From: Corallococcus sp. AS-1-6
Lineage (GTDB): Bacteria; Myxococcota; Myxococcia; Myxococcales; Myxococcaceae
Length of the DNA: 64,000 nucleotides
Direction: 5' to 3'
Assembly: GCF_020037015.1 (NCBI RefSeq)
Contig: NZ_JAIQDE010000005.1
Span: forward strand, 1-64,000
Under the pieces are notes generated by a model. That model was not told the DNA's origin and made no database searches. It saw only the letters and a list, made by a program, of their open reading frames with translations. The translations under genes and the position numbers were made by a program. Below are positions 9,201 through 17,334 of the stretch, piece after piece; positions within the stretch are counted from its first letter, which is position 1, and each line of letters opens with the position of its first letter.

Positions 9201-12200
9201 GCGCCGCATGTCGCCGTCGCGCCGGTTGAGCTCACGCAGCACGCGCACGCCGCTGAACGACGCGTGGTCCAGGTCGTTCCACAGTTGCTGCTGGAGCCGC
9301 TGCGCCCGCGAGGCGATCGACTCCGCGCGCTCCACCTGCACCTCCAGCAGCGTGGTGGCGCTGAAGTTGCCGAGCACCCGGTCCACGTGCGGGTGCAGCG
9401 GCACGCGGTTGAAGAACAGCACGTTGAGCGTGAAGGCGCGGCTGCGGCCCCAGGTGGCCAGGACCTCCGAGTAGGCCGCGCACATCACCATGGAGGGCGT
9501 GACGCCCGCCTCGCGCGCCAGCTCCTTGAAGCGCGCCCACTGGGCCTTGGGCAGCCGGAACGAGCGGTGCGTGAAGCGCGGCAGCTCCAGCGTGCCCGGG
9601 TGGCGGGCCATGGGGAGCTCCGGCGCGGGCGGCAGCTTGGGGACGCGCTTGAGCCAGTACTTCTCCGCGGCGGCGTACGCGGGGCCGGACTCCAGCGCCT
9701 GCACGCCCAGGACGTAGTCGCGGAAGGTGATGTCGATGGGCCGCAGCGCGCCGGCGCCCTCGCGGTACACGGCGGACCATTCCTTGAAGAGCAGCGACGT
9801 GCTCCACGCGTCCACCACCAGGGCGTCGAAGCCCAGGTGCAGCCGCGTGCGCTCGCCGTCCAGCCGCGTGGCCCGGACGTCGAACAGCGGGAAGCGGTCC
9901 GTCTGGAAGACCTGGGTGGCCATCTCCGTGCGCAGGGCCGCGAGCGCGCGCTCGACCTGGGCCGCGTCCTGGCCCCGCAGGTCCACCGTGCGGATGACGA
10001 ACGAAGGCACCGTGGACAGCACCCGCTGCTGCCCGTCCGGCGTCACCACCGCCCGCAGCATGTCGTGGCGCTGGATGATGACGTCCAGGCTGGAGCCCAG
10101 CCGCTCCAGGTCCACGCCCAGCAGGTCCACCTCCAGGAAGAAGTAGGTGGACACGCCGCCCAGCTCGAAGGAGCGCGTGCGGCCCAGCAGGTACGCCTGC
10201 TGGAGGTCCGTCATGCCGAAGGGCTGGTGGCGCCCCTCCCCGTCATGCACCAGCACCTCCACCGGGGCTGCTTCCGCGCTCGCGGTCCGCGCCGGCTCCA
10301 CCGCGCCGCTCGCGGGCGGGGCCTCCAGCGAGAGCTGCCCGAGGATCTCCGAGCACAGCGCCTTGAGGCTCGCGCCCGCCAGCAGTCCGCCGAGCGACAG
10401 CGCCACGTTCAGCTCGTTGGCGACCGCGCTCTTGAGCTCCAGCGCCATCAGCGAGTCGAAGCCCGCGTGCGCCAGCGGCGCGTCCACGTCCACGTCCGAA
10501 GCGGACGCGCGGAGGATGACGGCGACCTGGGCGCGCAGCCACTCCACCAGCCGGGGCGTGCGCTCCGCCACCTGGAGGCGCGAGAGCACGTCCCGCAGGC
10601 CCGACGAAGCGGGACGGGCGGCGCTCGCCGCCGGGGTGACCTCCGCGCGCGTCACCTTCTGGAGCGCCTGGACCGTCGTGCGCTTGAGCAGCGCCCCTTC
10701 CGCGCACAGGAAGACGCGGCCCTCCGCGTCCGCCACGTCCACGTCCGCGACGATCGTCGTGTCCCCGTCCTTCCAGGGGCGCAGCCGCACATGGGCCCGG
10801 GTCGCGGCCGCCGGGGTGGCGGGACCGACGACGAAGCGGGCGACCTCGACGATCATGTAGATGGCGTCCTCGGGCACGTCGCCCGGCAGGCACGCGAAGA
10901 CCGCCTGGAAGAGCGCGTCCACCAGGCCCGGGTGGACGCGGTAGCCCTCCGCCTCCTTCGCGTCGGGCGCGCGCATCGTCGCGAGCGCCTCGCCCTCGCG
11001 GAAGCGGACCTGCTCGATCCACCGCGCCGAGTGCCCGAGCACCAACTGGCGCTTCTCCATGCGCGCGTAGAACTCCGCGCCGTCCAGCGTCCGCTCGCAG
11101 CGCGCGAGGATGGCGTCCACGGACTCCAGGCCCTTCTCTTCACGGGCCTCCGCGAGCCGTCCCTCCACGTGCACCGCCCAGGCGCCGGAGTCCTCCGAGG
11201 CGCCCGGCGGCAGGCTGTGGAGCGCGAAGCTCCGCTCACCCTTCGCGTCCGGGGGCTCCACCACCAGATGCGCGACGCGCGTCTCGTCGTCGTCCATGAG
11301 GAGCCCGCGACGCACGGACAGGCCGTCCACGCGGCAGGCGCCCGCGCCCGGCGTCAGCGCGTGCCAGGACTGGAGCGCGGCCTCCAGGAAGACGCCCACG
11401 TTCACCACCCGCATCCCGCCCATCCGGCAGTCCGCCAGGCACGGGTGCTGGGCCGCGTCGTACCGCACGCGGAACTGCGCCGCGGGCAGCGGCGACGGCA
11501 GCCGGTGGCCCAGCAGCGTCGTGGCGCCCGCCTCGACCTCCTGCACGGAGGCCGGGGACCGGGCCGCGGCACCGGGCGCGGGGGCGGCGTACCAGTACCG
11601 CTTCCGGTCGAAGGTGTACGTCGGCAGGGGGACGCGGCGCGGCTCCAGGCCCGCGTGCAGGTGGTCCCACTCCAGGTCCGCGCCGCGCGTGTAGAGGGCG
11701 CCCGCGCTCTCCAGCATGGAGCGCTGGGCGGACAGCCCCTTGCGCATGGAGGGCAGGAAGGCGCGGTCGCCCGCGGGCGCGTAGCGCTTCACCATGCCGA
11801 TGAGGTGGGGCGCGGGACCCACCTCCACGAAGGTGTCGAAGCCGTTCTCGAACAGCCACTCCATGCTGGCCTGGAAGCGCACGGCCTCGCGGGCGTGGTC
11901 GCGCAGGTAGCGCGGCCCCAGCGTGCCGGGCTCCACGGGCCGGCCGGTCAGGTTGGAGATGAGCGGGAGGGACGGCTCCTGGAACGTGAGCCCGGACGCG
12001 GCCTGCTCCAGCGCGTCCAGCATCGGGTCCAACAGCGGCGAGTGGAACGCCTGCGAGACGTTGATGCGCTTGTGCTTGTGCCCCTGCGCCGTCAGCGCCT
12101 GGAGCACCTGCTCCACGGCGTCCGCCTGGCCGGAGATGACGATGTTGTCCGGCGCGTTCACCGCGGCCACGGACACGCGGTCCGCCATGCCCTCCAGCGC

Positions 12201-14312
12201 CGAGCGCACCTGGGCCTCGCTGGCGAAGACGGACGCCATCGCGCCCGCCGCCGGGAGCGCCTGCATGAGCGCGCCGCGCACGGCGAGCAGCGCCACGGCC
12301 GCCTCGGGCTCGAAGACGCCCGCGACGCAGGCCGCGACGTACTCACCCACGCTGTGGCCCAGCACCGCGGCGGGGACGACGCCCCAGCTCTTCCAGAGCA
12401 TGGCGAGCGCGTACTCCACGGAGAAGAGCGCGGCCTGGGTGTAGCGGGTCTGATCCAACAGCCCCGCCGTGAAGCCCTCCCCGCGCAGCAGCGTGAGCAG
12501 CGGCACGTCCCAGTGGGACTTCAGCGCCTCCGCGCACCGGTCCAGCGCCTGCCGGAACACCGGCTGCGAGGCGTGCAGCTCCACCGCCATGCCCGGGAAC
12601 TGGCTGCCCTGGCCGGTGAAGAGGAAGGCCACCTTCGGCCCCTGCCCCACCTGCGCGCGGCCCAGGGACGCGCCCGCCGGCAGCTCCCCCGCCGCGATGG
12701 CGGACAGCGCGTGCTGGAGCGACTCCAGGTCGTCCACGGGCAGCGCCACGCGCTCCGCGAAGCGGGCCCGGCCGGTGTTCACGCTGAAGCACACGTCCTC
12801 CAGCAGCAGGTCGCGGTGGGAGGCCAGGTGCGACGCGTGCCGCCCCGCCAGCCGCGCCAGCACCGCGGGGCTGCGCGCGGACAGGGTGAAGAGCTGCGTG
12901 CCGGGCTCGAAGGTCCGCGCCGGGCGGACCACGGCTGGGGCCTCCTCCACCACCAGGTGGGCGTTGGTGCCGCTCGCGCCGAACGAGCTCACCCCCGCGA
13001 TGCGCGGGCGCTCCGCGCGCGGCCACGCCTGGGGCCGGGTGGAGATGGCCACCGGCAGCGCCTCCAGGTCGATCTCCGGGTTCAGCTCCCGGAACTGGAC
13101 CTGGGGCGGCAGCTCCTCGTTCTGGAGCGCGAGGATGACCTTCATGAGGCCCGCGGCCCCCGCCGCCGGCTCCAGGTGCCCGATGTTGGCCTTGATGGAC
13201 CCGATGTGGATGCGGTCGCCCTCCGCGCGCCCCTCGCCCAGCGCCGCGCCCAGCGCGCGGACCTCTATCGGGTCGCCGAGCGGCGTCCCCGTGCCGTGCG
13301 TCTCCACGTAGCTGACGCGGTCCGCCCCCACGCGCGCCGCCTTGAGCGCGCCGCGGATGACGTCCTGCTGCGCCGCGGGGTTGGGCACCGTGAGGCCGCC
13401 GCTGCGTCCGTCCTGGTTGACACACGAGCCGCGGATCAGCGCGTGGATGTGGTCCTTCGCCGCCACCGCGTCCGACAGGCGCTTGAGGACGAAGACGACG
13501 CAGCCCTCGCCGCGCGTGTAGCCGTTGGCGTCGCGGTCGAACGTCTTGCAGTAGCCGTCCGGCGACAGCATGCCCGCGCGCGACAGCACCACGAACCACT
13601 CCGGCGACAGCAGCACGTTGACGCCGCCCGCCAGTGCTAGCGAACACTCCCCCGCGCGCAGGCTTTGACATGCCTGGTGCAGGGCGACGGCGGAAGATGA
13701 ACAGGCGGTGTCCACGGACAGGCTGGGACCGCGCAGCCCCAGCCAGTACGACAGGCGCCCGGCCGCGAACGTGGACGCGTTGCTGGTGAGGCAGTAGGCG
13801 TCCAACTGATCAATCGGCGTCTCCTGCATCAGCTTCTGGCAGTAGTCGTAGTTGGTGATGCCCACGAACACGCCGGCCATGCTCCCCTCGAGCTTGTCGA
13901 AGGGCTGCGCGGCGTTCTCCAGGGCCTCCCAGCTCACCTCCAGGAACAGGCGCTGCTGGGGGTCCAACGTCGCGGCCTCGCGCGGGGAGATGCCGAACAC
14001 GCCCGCGTCGAACCGGTCGACCTGATCCAGGAACCCGCCCTTGAAGGGCTGGCCTTCCGGCGTCACCCCGGCGCCGCGCTCCTGGGGGAACGTGCGGATG
14101 CCGTCGCCACCGGAGCGCAGGAAGCGCCACAGCGAGGACGGATCGTCGTTGCCGCCCGGCAGGCGGCAGGACATGCCCACCACGGCGATGGGCTCGGAGC
14201 GCTGGGACTCGACGGCGTCGAGCTTCCCGCGGAACTCACGGATGCGCTCCAGGGCGCGCTGGAGCAGTTCGTCGCGGTTGGACGCTTCGTTGGAAACCGG
14301 CGGGGTGCTCAT
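6255..14312 (-). CDS. Hybrid PKS-NRPS: KS-AT-DH(dead)-ACP-Cy-A-PCP-TE
   Basis: This is the last assembly-line protein of the minus-strand cluster, with 2685 residues. KS spans about 40-460 (Cys204, HGTGT at 339-343). AT is about 560-900 (Ser654 in GHSVG; QTRYTQ and AFH at 755-757 point to malonyl-CoA). A DH fold is at 933-1215, ACP has Ser1287, Cy runs 1362-1790 with Asp1496 and Asp1501 in place of HHxxxDG, A is 1840-2325 (TSGSTG at 1981), PCP has Ser2376 and TE 2430-2685 (Ser2504 in GWSMG, His2664). The by-eye A code DLWNMSMIW is close to the cysteine code DLYNLSLIW. The predicted step is malonate extension, cysteine addition, cyclisation to a thiazoline and release. The DH has Cys962 where the catalytic His belongs. 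No KR or oxidase domain is present. Confidence 0.92.
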   Translation of the reverse strand: MSTPPVSNEASNRDELLQRALERIREFRGKLDAVESQRSEPIAVVGMSCRLPGGNDDPSSLWRFLRSGGDGIRTFPQERGAGVTPEGQPFKGGFLDQVDRFDAGVFGISPREAATLDPQQRLFLEVSWEALENAAQPFDKLEGSMAGVFVGITNYDYCQKLMQETPIDQLDAYCLTSNASTFAAGRLSYWLGLRGPSLSVDTACSSSAVALHQACQSLRAGECSLALAGGVNVLLSPEWFVVLSRAGMLSPDGYCKTFDRDANGYTRGEGCVVFVLKRLSDAVAAKDHIHALIRGSCVNQDGRSGGLTVPNPAAQQDVIRGALKAARVGADRVSYVETHGTGTPLGDPIEVRALGAALGEGRAEGDRIHIGSIKANIGHLEPAAGAAGLMKVILALQNEELPPQVQFRELNPEIDLEALPVAISTRPQAWPRAERPRIAGVSSFGASGTNAHLVVEEAPAVVRPARTFEPGTQLFTLSARSPAVLARLAGRHASHLASHRDLLLEDVCFSVNTGRARFAERVALPVDDLESLQHALSAIAAGELPAGASLGRAQVGQGPKVAFLFTGQGSQFPGMAVELHASQPVFRQALDRCAEALKSHWDVPLLTLLRGEGFTAGLLDQTRYTQAALFSVEYALAMLWKSWGVVPAAVLGHSVGEYVAACVAGVFEPEAAVALLAVRGALMQALPAAGAMASVFASEAQVRSALEGMADRVSVAAVNAPDNIVISGQADAVEQVLQALTAQGHKHKRINVSQAFHSPLLDPMLDALEQAASGLTFQEPSLPLISNLTGRPVEPGTLGPRYLRDHAREAVRFQASMEWLFENGFDTFVEVGPAPHLIGMVKRYAPAGDRAFLPSMRKGLSAQRSMLESAGALYTRGADLEWDHLHAGLEPRRVPLPTYTFDRKRYWYAAPAPGAAARSPASVQEVEAGATTLLGHRLPSPLPAAQFRVRYDAAQHPCLADCRMGGMRVVNVGVFLEAALQSWHALTPGAGACRVDGLSVRRGLLMDDDETRVAHLVVEPPDAKGERSFALHSLPPGASEDSGAWAVHVEGRLAEAREEKGLESVDAILARCERTLDGAEFYARMEKRQLVLGHSARWIEQVRFREGEALATMRAPDAKEAEGYRVHPGLVDALFQAVFACLPGDVPEDAIYMIVEVARFVVGPATPAAATRAHVRLRPWKDGDTTIVADVDVADAEGRVFLCAEGALLKRTTVQALQKVTRAEVTPAASAARPASSGLRDVLSRLQVAERTPRLVEWLRAQVAVILRASASDVDVDAPLAHAGFDSLMALELKSAVANELNVALSLGGLLAGASLKALCSEILGQLSLEAPPASGAVEPARTASAEAAPVEVLVHDGEGRHQPFGMTDLQQAYLLGRTRSFELGGVSTYFFLEVDLLGVDLERLGSSLDVIIQRHDMLRAVVTPDGQQRVLSTVPSFVIRTVDLRGQDAAQVERALAALRTEMATQVFQTDRFPLFDVRATRLDGERTRLHLGFDALVVDAWSTSLLFKEWSAVYREGAGALRPIDITFRDYVLGVQALESGPAYAAAEKYWLKRVPKLPPAPELPMARHPGTLELPRFTHRSFRLPKAQWARFKELAREAGVTPSMVMCAAYSEVLATWGRSRAFTLNVLFFNRVPLHPHVDRVLGNFSATTLLEVQVERAESIASRAQRLQQQLWNDLDHASFSGVRVLRELNRRDGDMRRARMPIVYASTINFHSREGDAAPAGLAQHLLTMGTGGEEIHSSIRTPQVFLDHQVVEDGGGLVLNWDVVEELFPAGMIDAMFQAYSGLVTRLAAEPAAWTERTRLLVPPEQLDVRRLANATAAPVAQGLMHEPFVRAAALQPDRPAIITARRTLTYGELDAASNRVAHWLREQGARPNALVALVMEKGWEQVVAALGVLKAGAAYVPIDAHLPPARLRYLLENTDARQVLTQSWLTLDLSGVDPGAVLAIDGPEAQRPPADALPSVQRPEDLAYVIYTSGSTGHPKGVMIEHRAALNTLLDVNTRYGVDADSRGFALSAMNFDLSVWDVFGLLAAGGALVIPQPGDLREPGRWLHLVREHRVTVWNSVPALMEMMADHLAGLGETWPQLKTVMMSGDWIPVSLPERIRAVAPNAAVYSMGGATEAAIWSIVYPIGDVDPAWPSIPYGKAMLNQQMLVLDDALMPCPTWVPGQIFIGGVGVARGYWRDEEKTRASFIRHPLTGERLYRTGDLGRFLPSGDIEFLGREDFQVKVQGFRIELGEIENALLQHPGVRAAVASAVGEKRGNKRLVAYVVLDAEAPPALDALREALRTKLPEYMVPQTFVTLDSLPLSANGKVDRGALPALEGTQQPKQTGVRVPPRTELEKTLAGLWEGLLPGPVGIHDNFFEVGGNSLLAVRLMARLRQELGRELPLATLFEMPTVALLAASLEGPEAPRREGRGALVPIQPSGTRPPLFLVHPVGGSVLCYAELARKLGADQPVFGLQVPPGAPPRSIEAMAAAYLEALRDVQPRGPYHLGGWSMGGVVAYEMARQLQAAGDTVSTLALIDVLVPPAGQGGDAMDEAALMARFAEDLGALSARRVSVDAGALRALPADAVLERVVEDLRAQEAIAPELDRATLGAHAEVFKANMRALTAYQARPYAGRVWFCRGAQPGGASRQNAEAWLGLTSGGQLVELEGNHYTLFSHGLDALVGSLSSALRA

Positions 14313-17300
14313 GACAGGTCCTTGCTGGAGAGGGAGGAGGTCTCTTCGAGTTCCCGGGCCAGGAGGTCGGCGATGCTGTCCTTGCCGCCTCCGGTCTCCG
14401 GGCTCGGGCCTCTGGTCGGTGGGGGTGCCTCGCGCCGAGGTGTGCCCGGCGCAGGAGGCGGCGTGAGGAAGGTGCCCAACTGCCGGGACAGCCGCTCCAC
14501 GGTGGGGTTCTCGAAGATGACGGTGACGGCGAACTTGCGTCCCAACTGCTGCTCCAGCCGGTTGCGCAACTGGCCGGCCATCACGGAGTCCATGCCCATC
14601 TGGAAGAAGCCGCCCTTGGGGTCGAGCCGCGCGGCGTCGAACTTCAGGATGCGCGCCACCTCCGCGTGCACCAGGCTCCGCAGCTTCGTGGCGCGCTCGC
14701 GCTCGGGCAGCTCCGCCCAGCCGGTCGGTTGCGGCGAGGCCGGGGCGCGGACCTCCGCGGGGCGCCGGGCGGGTTCGGGGGGCGTGTCACGCACCACCTC
14801 GCGGGCCAGCTCCATGCGGGTGGGGCGCACCGACGTGAGCATCGTGACGGGCCGCTCCTTGAACCAGAAGGACTCGCGCTCGAAGGGATAGGTGGGCAGG
14901 CGGAGGAAGTGACCGTGGGGCGCGAGCAGCCGCTCCAGCCGCAGGCCCAGCCCCGCCGCGTGGAGCGCCGCCGCGGACGTCAGCAGGGCCGCCAGCGCGT
15001 CCTCGCTTCCACGGAGGCAGGACACCGCCAGCACGTCGGTCAGCCCCTGGCGCGCGGCGGCCTGTGCCACCGGCGCGGTGAGCACCGGCTCCGCCCCCAG
15101 CTCCACGAAGAGCACGTGGCCCGCGCGCAGCGACTCCTCGATGCCCGGGACGACGCCCGGCGCGGTCCGGCGCAGGCACCGCGTCCAGGCGCTGGCGCCC
15201 AGGGACTCGCCGTCCAGCACCGTCCCGTCCGCCGAGTACAGGGGCACCGCCGTGGGCCGGGGCGCCAGTCCCGCCAGCGCCGCGCTCAGCGCTCCGGCCG
15301 CAGACTCTCCCTTCGCCAGCAGGGCGCCGCACTCGCGGGCGACGCGCGCGGCGTCCTCCAGCGACAGCGCTCCCGCGACGTGGGCGGCGGCGATCTCCCC
15401 CACGCCCTGCCCGAGCACCGCGCCCGGCTCCACGCCCCACGAGCGCCACAGCTCGGCGAGCGCCACCTGCACGGCGAAGTGCTCCCCCACCCCGTCCGCG
15501 CCCGGCTGCACCTGGAGCGCGCCGCGACACCGCTCCAGGGCCTGGGCGAACACCGGACAGTCGCGGCCCAGCGCCGCGAGCCGGGCCCCCGACAGCCTGG
15601 GCTCCGCGGGGAAGAGGAACACCGGGCGTCCCGGCCTTCCGGCGGTGCCCGTCCATGCGCCCGGGGGCCGGACGTCCTGCTGGAGCGCGCGCAGTTGCTG
15701 GAGCGCCTCCTCGCGGGTGCGGACGACGAGCCCCACCCGGTGGTCGTGGTGCGTCCTGCGCAGCGCGGCCGTGGCGCAGACGTCCTCCAGCGTCTCATGC
15801 TGGCCGGCGCCGCTCGTCAGGTGGTCCGCCAGCCGCCGGGCCACGTTCGCCAACGCCGTGCGGCTGCGGGCGGAGAGCACCAGCAGGTGGGCGCGCTCCG
15901 CGCCGGGGACGGAGGGGCGCGCGGAGGACTCGGGCCGCGCGGACTCCAGCGTGCCCAGCACGACGTGCGCGTTGGTGCCGCCCGCGCCGAACGAGCTGAC
16001 CGCGCCGTACCGCCGCTCCGCCGGGTCCGTCCACGGCGTCGACTCCGTGGGCACGTAGAGGCGCGAGCCCTCCAGCGAGATGTGCGGGTTGAGCGCCTGG
16101 AAGTGCAGGTTCGCCGGGATGAGGCCGTGCTTGAGCGACAGCGCCACCTTGAGGATGCCGACGATGCCGGCGCCCGCCTCCAGGTGACCGATGTTCGTCT
16201 TGATGGAGCCGAGCGCGCAGGGCCGTCGCTCGCCCTCCGCGGCGCCGTAGATTTCGGAGAGGGCCTCCACCTCGATGGGGTCGCCCAGCGAGGTGCCCGT
16301 CCCGTGCGCCTCGATGAGCCCCACCTCCGCGCCGGTGAGCCGCGCGCGCTCCAGCGCCTTGCGGATGACGGCGCGCTGGGCCCCGCCGTTGGGGGCCGTG
16401 AGGCCGTTGCTGAGCCCGTCCTGGTTGACGGCCGAGCCGTGGATGACGGCCCACACCGGGTCTCCGGCCGCGAGCGCGTCCGACAGGCGCTTGAGCACCA
16501 CGACGCCGCAGCCCTCGCCGCGCACGTAGCCATCCGCGCGCGCGTCGAACGTCTTGCAGCGCCCGTCCGGCGCCAGCGGCAGGCCCTTGGAGTGCGCCAT
16601 CGACACCACGGGCGACAAGAGCAGGTTGAGCCCGCCCGCGATGGCGGCGGAGCTCTCCCCGTTGCGCAGGCTCTGGCAGGCCTGGTGGACCGCGACGAGC
16701 GACGAGGAGCAGGCCGTGTCGAAGGCCATGCTCGGCCCGCGCAGGTCCAGCAGGTACGAGAGCCGGTTGGGGATGATGCAGTTGGTGCCGCCCACCAGCG
16801 AGTACGTGCCCAGCACCTGCGGCTCCGCGAGCTGGAGCTGGAGGTAGTCGTTCCCGTTGGCGCCCACGAAGACGCCGGTGTCCGAGCCCGCGAGCGCCTT
16901 CGCGCTCAGGCCCGCGTCCTCCAGCGCGTGCCACGCCACCTCCAGGAAGAGGCGCTGCTGCGGATCCATCTGCTCTGCCTCACGCGGAGAGATGCCGAAG
17001 AAGTACGGGTCGAAGCGGTCGGGCGCGTCGAGGAACGCGCCGTAGCGCATGTGCATCCGCCCCGGCGTGGCCACGTCCGCGTCGTAGTAGCGCGACAGGT
17101 CCCAGCGGTCCGCGGGCACCTCGCTGACGGTGTCCACCTTGCCGCGGAGCATCTTCCAGAGGGACTCCGGGGTCTCCCCGCCCCCCGGGATGCGGCACCC
17201 CAGGCCGATGATGGCGATGGGCTCCCGGCCCCGGGACTCCAGCGCCTCGAACCGGGCCCGGAGGTCCTTCAGCGCGTCGAGGCTGCGCTTGAGCAGCGTG

Positions 17301-17332
17301 GGATCATTCGCGGTGGGCAGTGGGGCCGTCAT
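14309..17332 (-). CDS. PKS: KS-AT(dead)-ACP
   Basis: This is a single PKS module of 1007 residues with a short N-terminal helical docking region. KS (about 36-460) is intact: Cys208, HGTGT at 343-347, His383. The following AT-like region (about 570-830) keeps its outer frame and the post-AT linker ([13 protein letters not shown]), but the nucleophile motif GHSxG reads GQGVG at 641-645. The GQGSQ motif near the start is gone, and the segment that should hold the second catalytic His is deleted. The ACP carries Ser916 (GMDSVMAG). No KR, DH or ER is present. The ACP must be charged by another AT, most plausibly one from a neighbouring protein or elsewhere in the genome. It starts 2 bases after the PKS1 stop and its stop overlaps the PKS3 start as ATGA. 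Confidence 0.92.
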   Translation of the reverse strand: MTAPLPTANDPTLLKRSLDALKDLRARFEALESRGREPIAIIGLGCRIPGGGETPESLWKMLRGKVDTVSEVPADRWDLSRYYDADVATPGRMHMRYGAFLDAPDRFDPYFFGISPREAEQMDPQQRLFLEVAWHALEDAGLSAKALAGSDTGVFVGANGNDYLQLQLAEPQVLGTYSLVGGTNCIIPNRLSYLLDLRGPSMAFDTACSSSLVAVHQACQSLRNGESSAAIAGGLNLLLSPVVSMAHSKGLPLAPDGRCKTFDARADGYVRGEGCGVVVLKRLSDALAAGDPVWAVIHGSAVNQDGLSNGLTAPNGGAQRAVIRKALERARLTGAEVGLIEAHGTGTSLGDPIEVEALSEIYGAAEGERRPCALGSIKTNIGHLEAGAGIVGILKVALSLKHGLIPANLHFQALNPHISLEGSRLYVPTESTPWTDPAERRYGAVSSFGAGGTNAHVVLGTLESARPESSARPSVPGAERAHLLVLSARSRTALANVARRLADHLTSGAGQHETLEDVCATAALRRTHHDHRVGLVVRTREEALQQLRALQQDVRPPGAWTGTAGRPGRPVFLFPAEPRLSGARLAALGRDCPVFAQALERCRGALQVQPGADGVGEHFAVQVALAELWRSWGVEPGAVLGQGVGEIAAAHVAGALSLEDAARVARECGALLAKGESAAGALSAALAGLAPRPTAVPLYSADGTVLDGESLGASAWTRCLRRTAPGVVPGIEESLRAGHVLFVELGAEPVLTAPVAQAAARQGLTDVLAVSCLRGSEDALAALLTSAAALHAAGLGLRLERLLAPHGHFLRLPTYPFERESFWFKERPVTMLTSVRPTRMELAREVVRDTPPEPARRPAEVRAPASPQPTGWAELPERERATKLRSLVHAEVARILKFDAARLDPKGGFFQMGMDSVMAGQLRNRLEQQLGRKFAVTVIFENPTVERLSRQLGTFLTPPPAPGTPRREAPPPTRGPSPETGGGKDSIADLLARELEETSSLSSKDLS

Positions 17333-17334
17333 GG

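Noticed and set aside
6303-13640. A 2445-residue plus-strand open frame opposite the PKS-NRPS gene, and similar long antisense frames at 17320-22584, 14666-17647 and 59110-63630
   Set aside because: They are mirror frames of GC-rich codons in the synthase genes. Their proteins are Arg/Val/His-rich with no motif, while the opposite strand shows full catalytic motifs.
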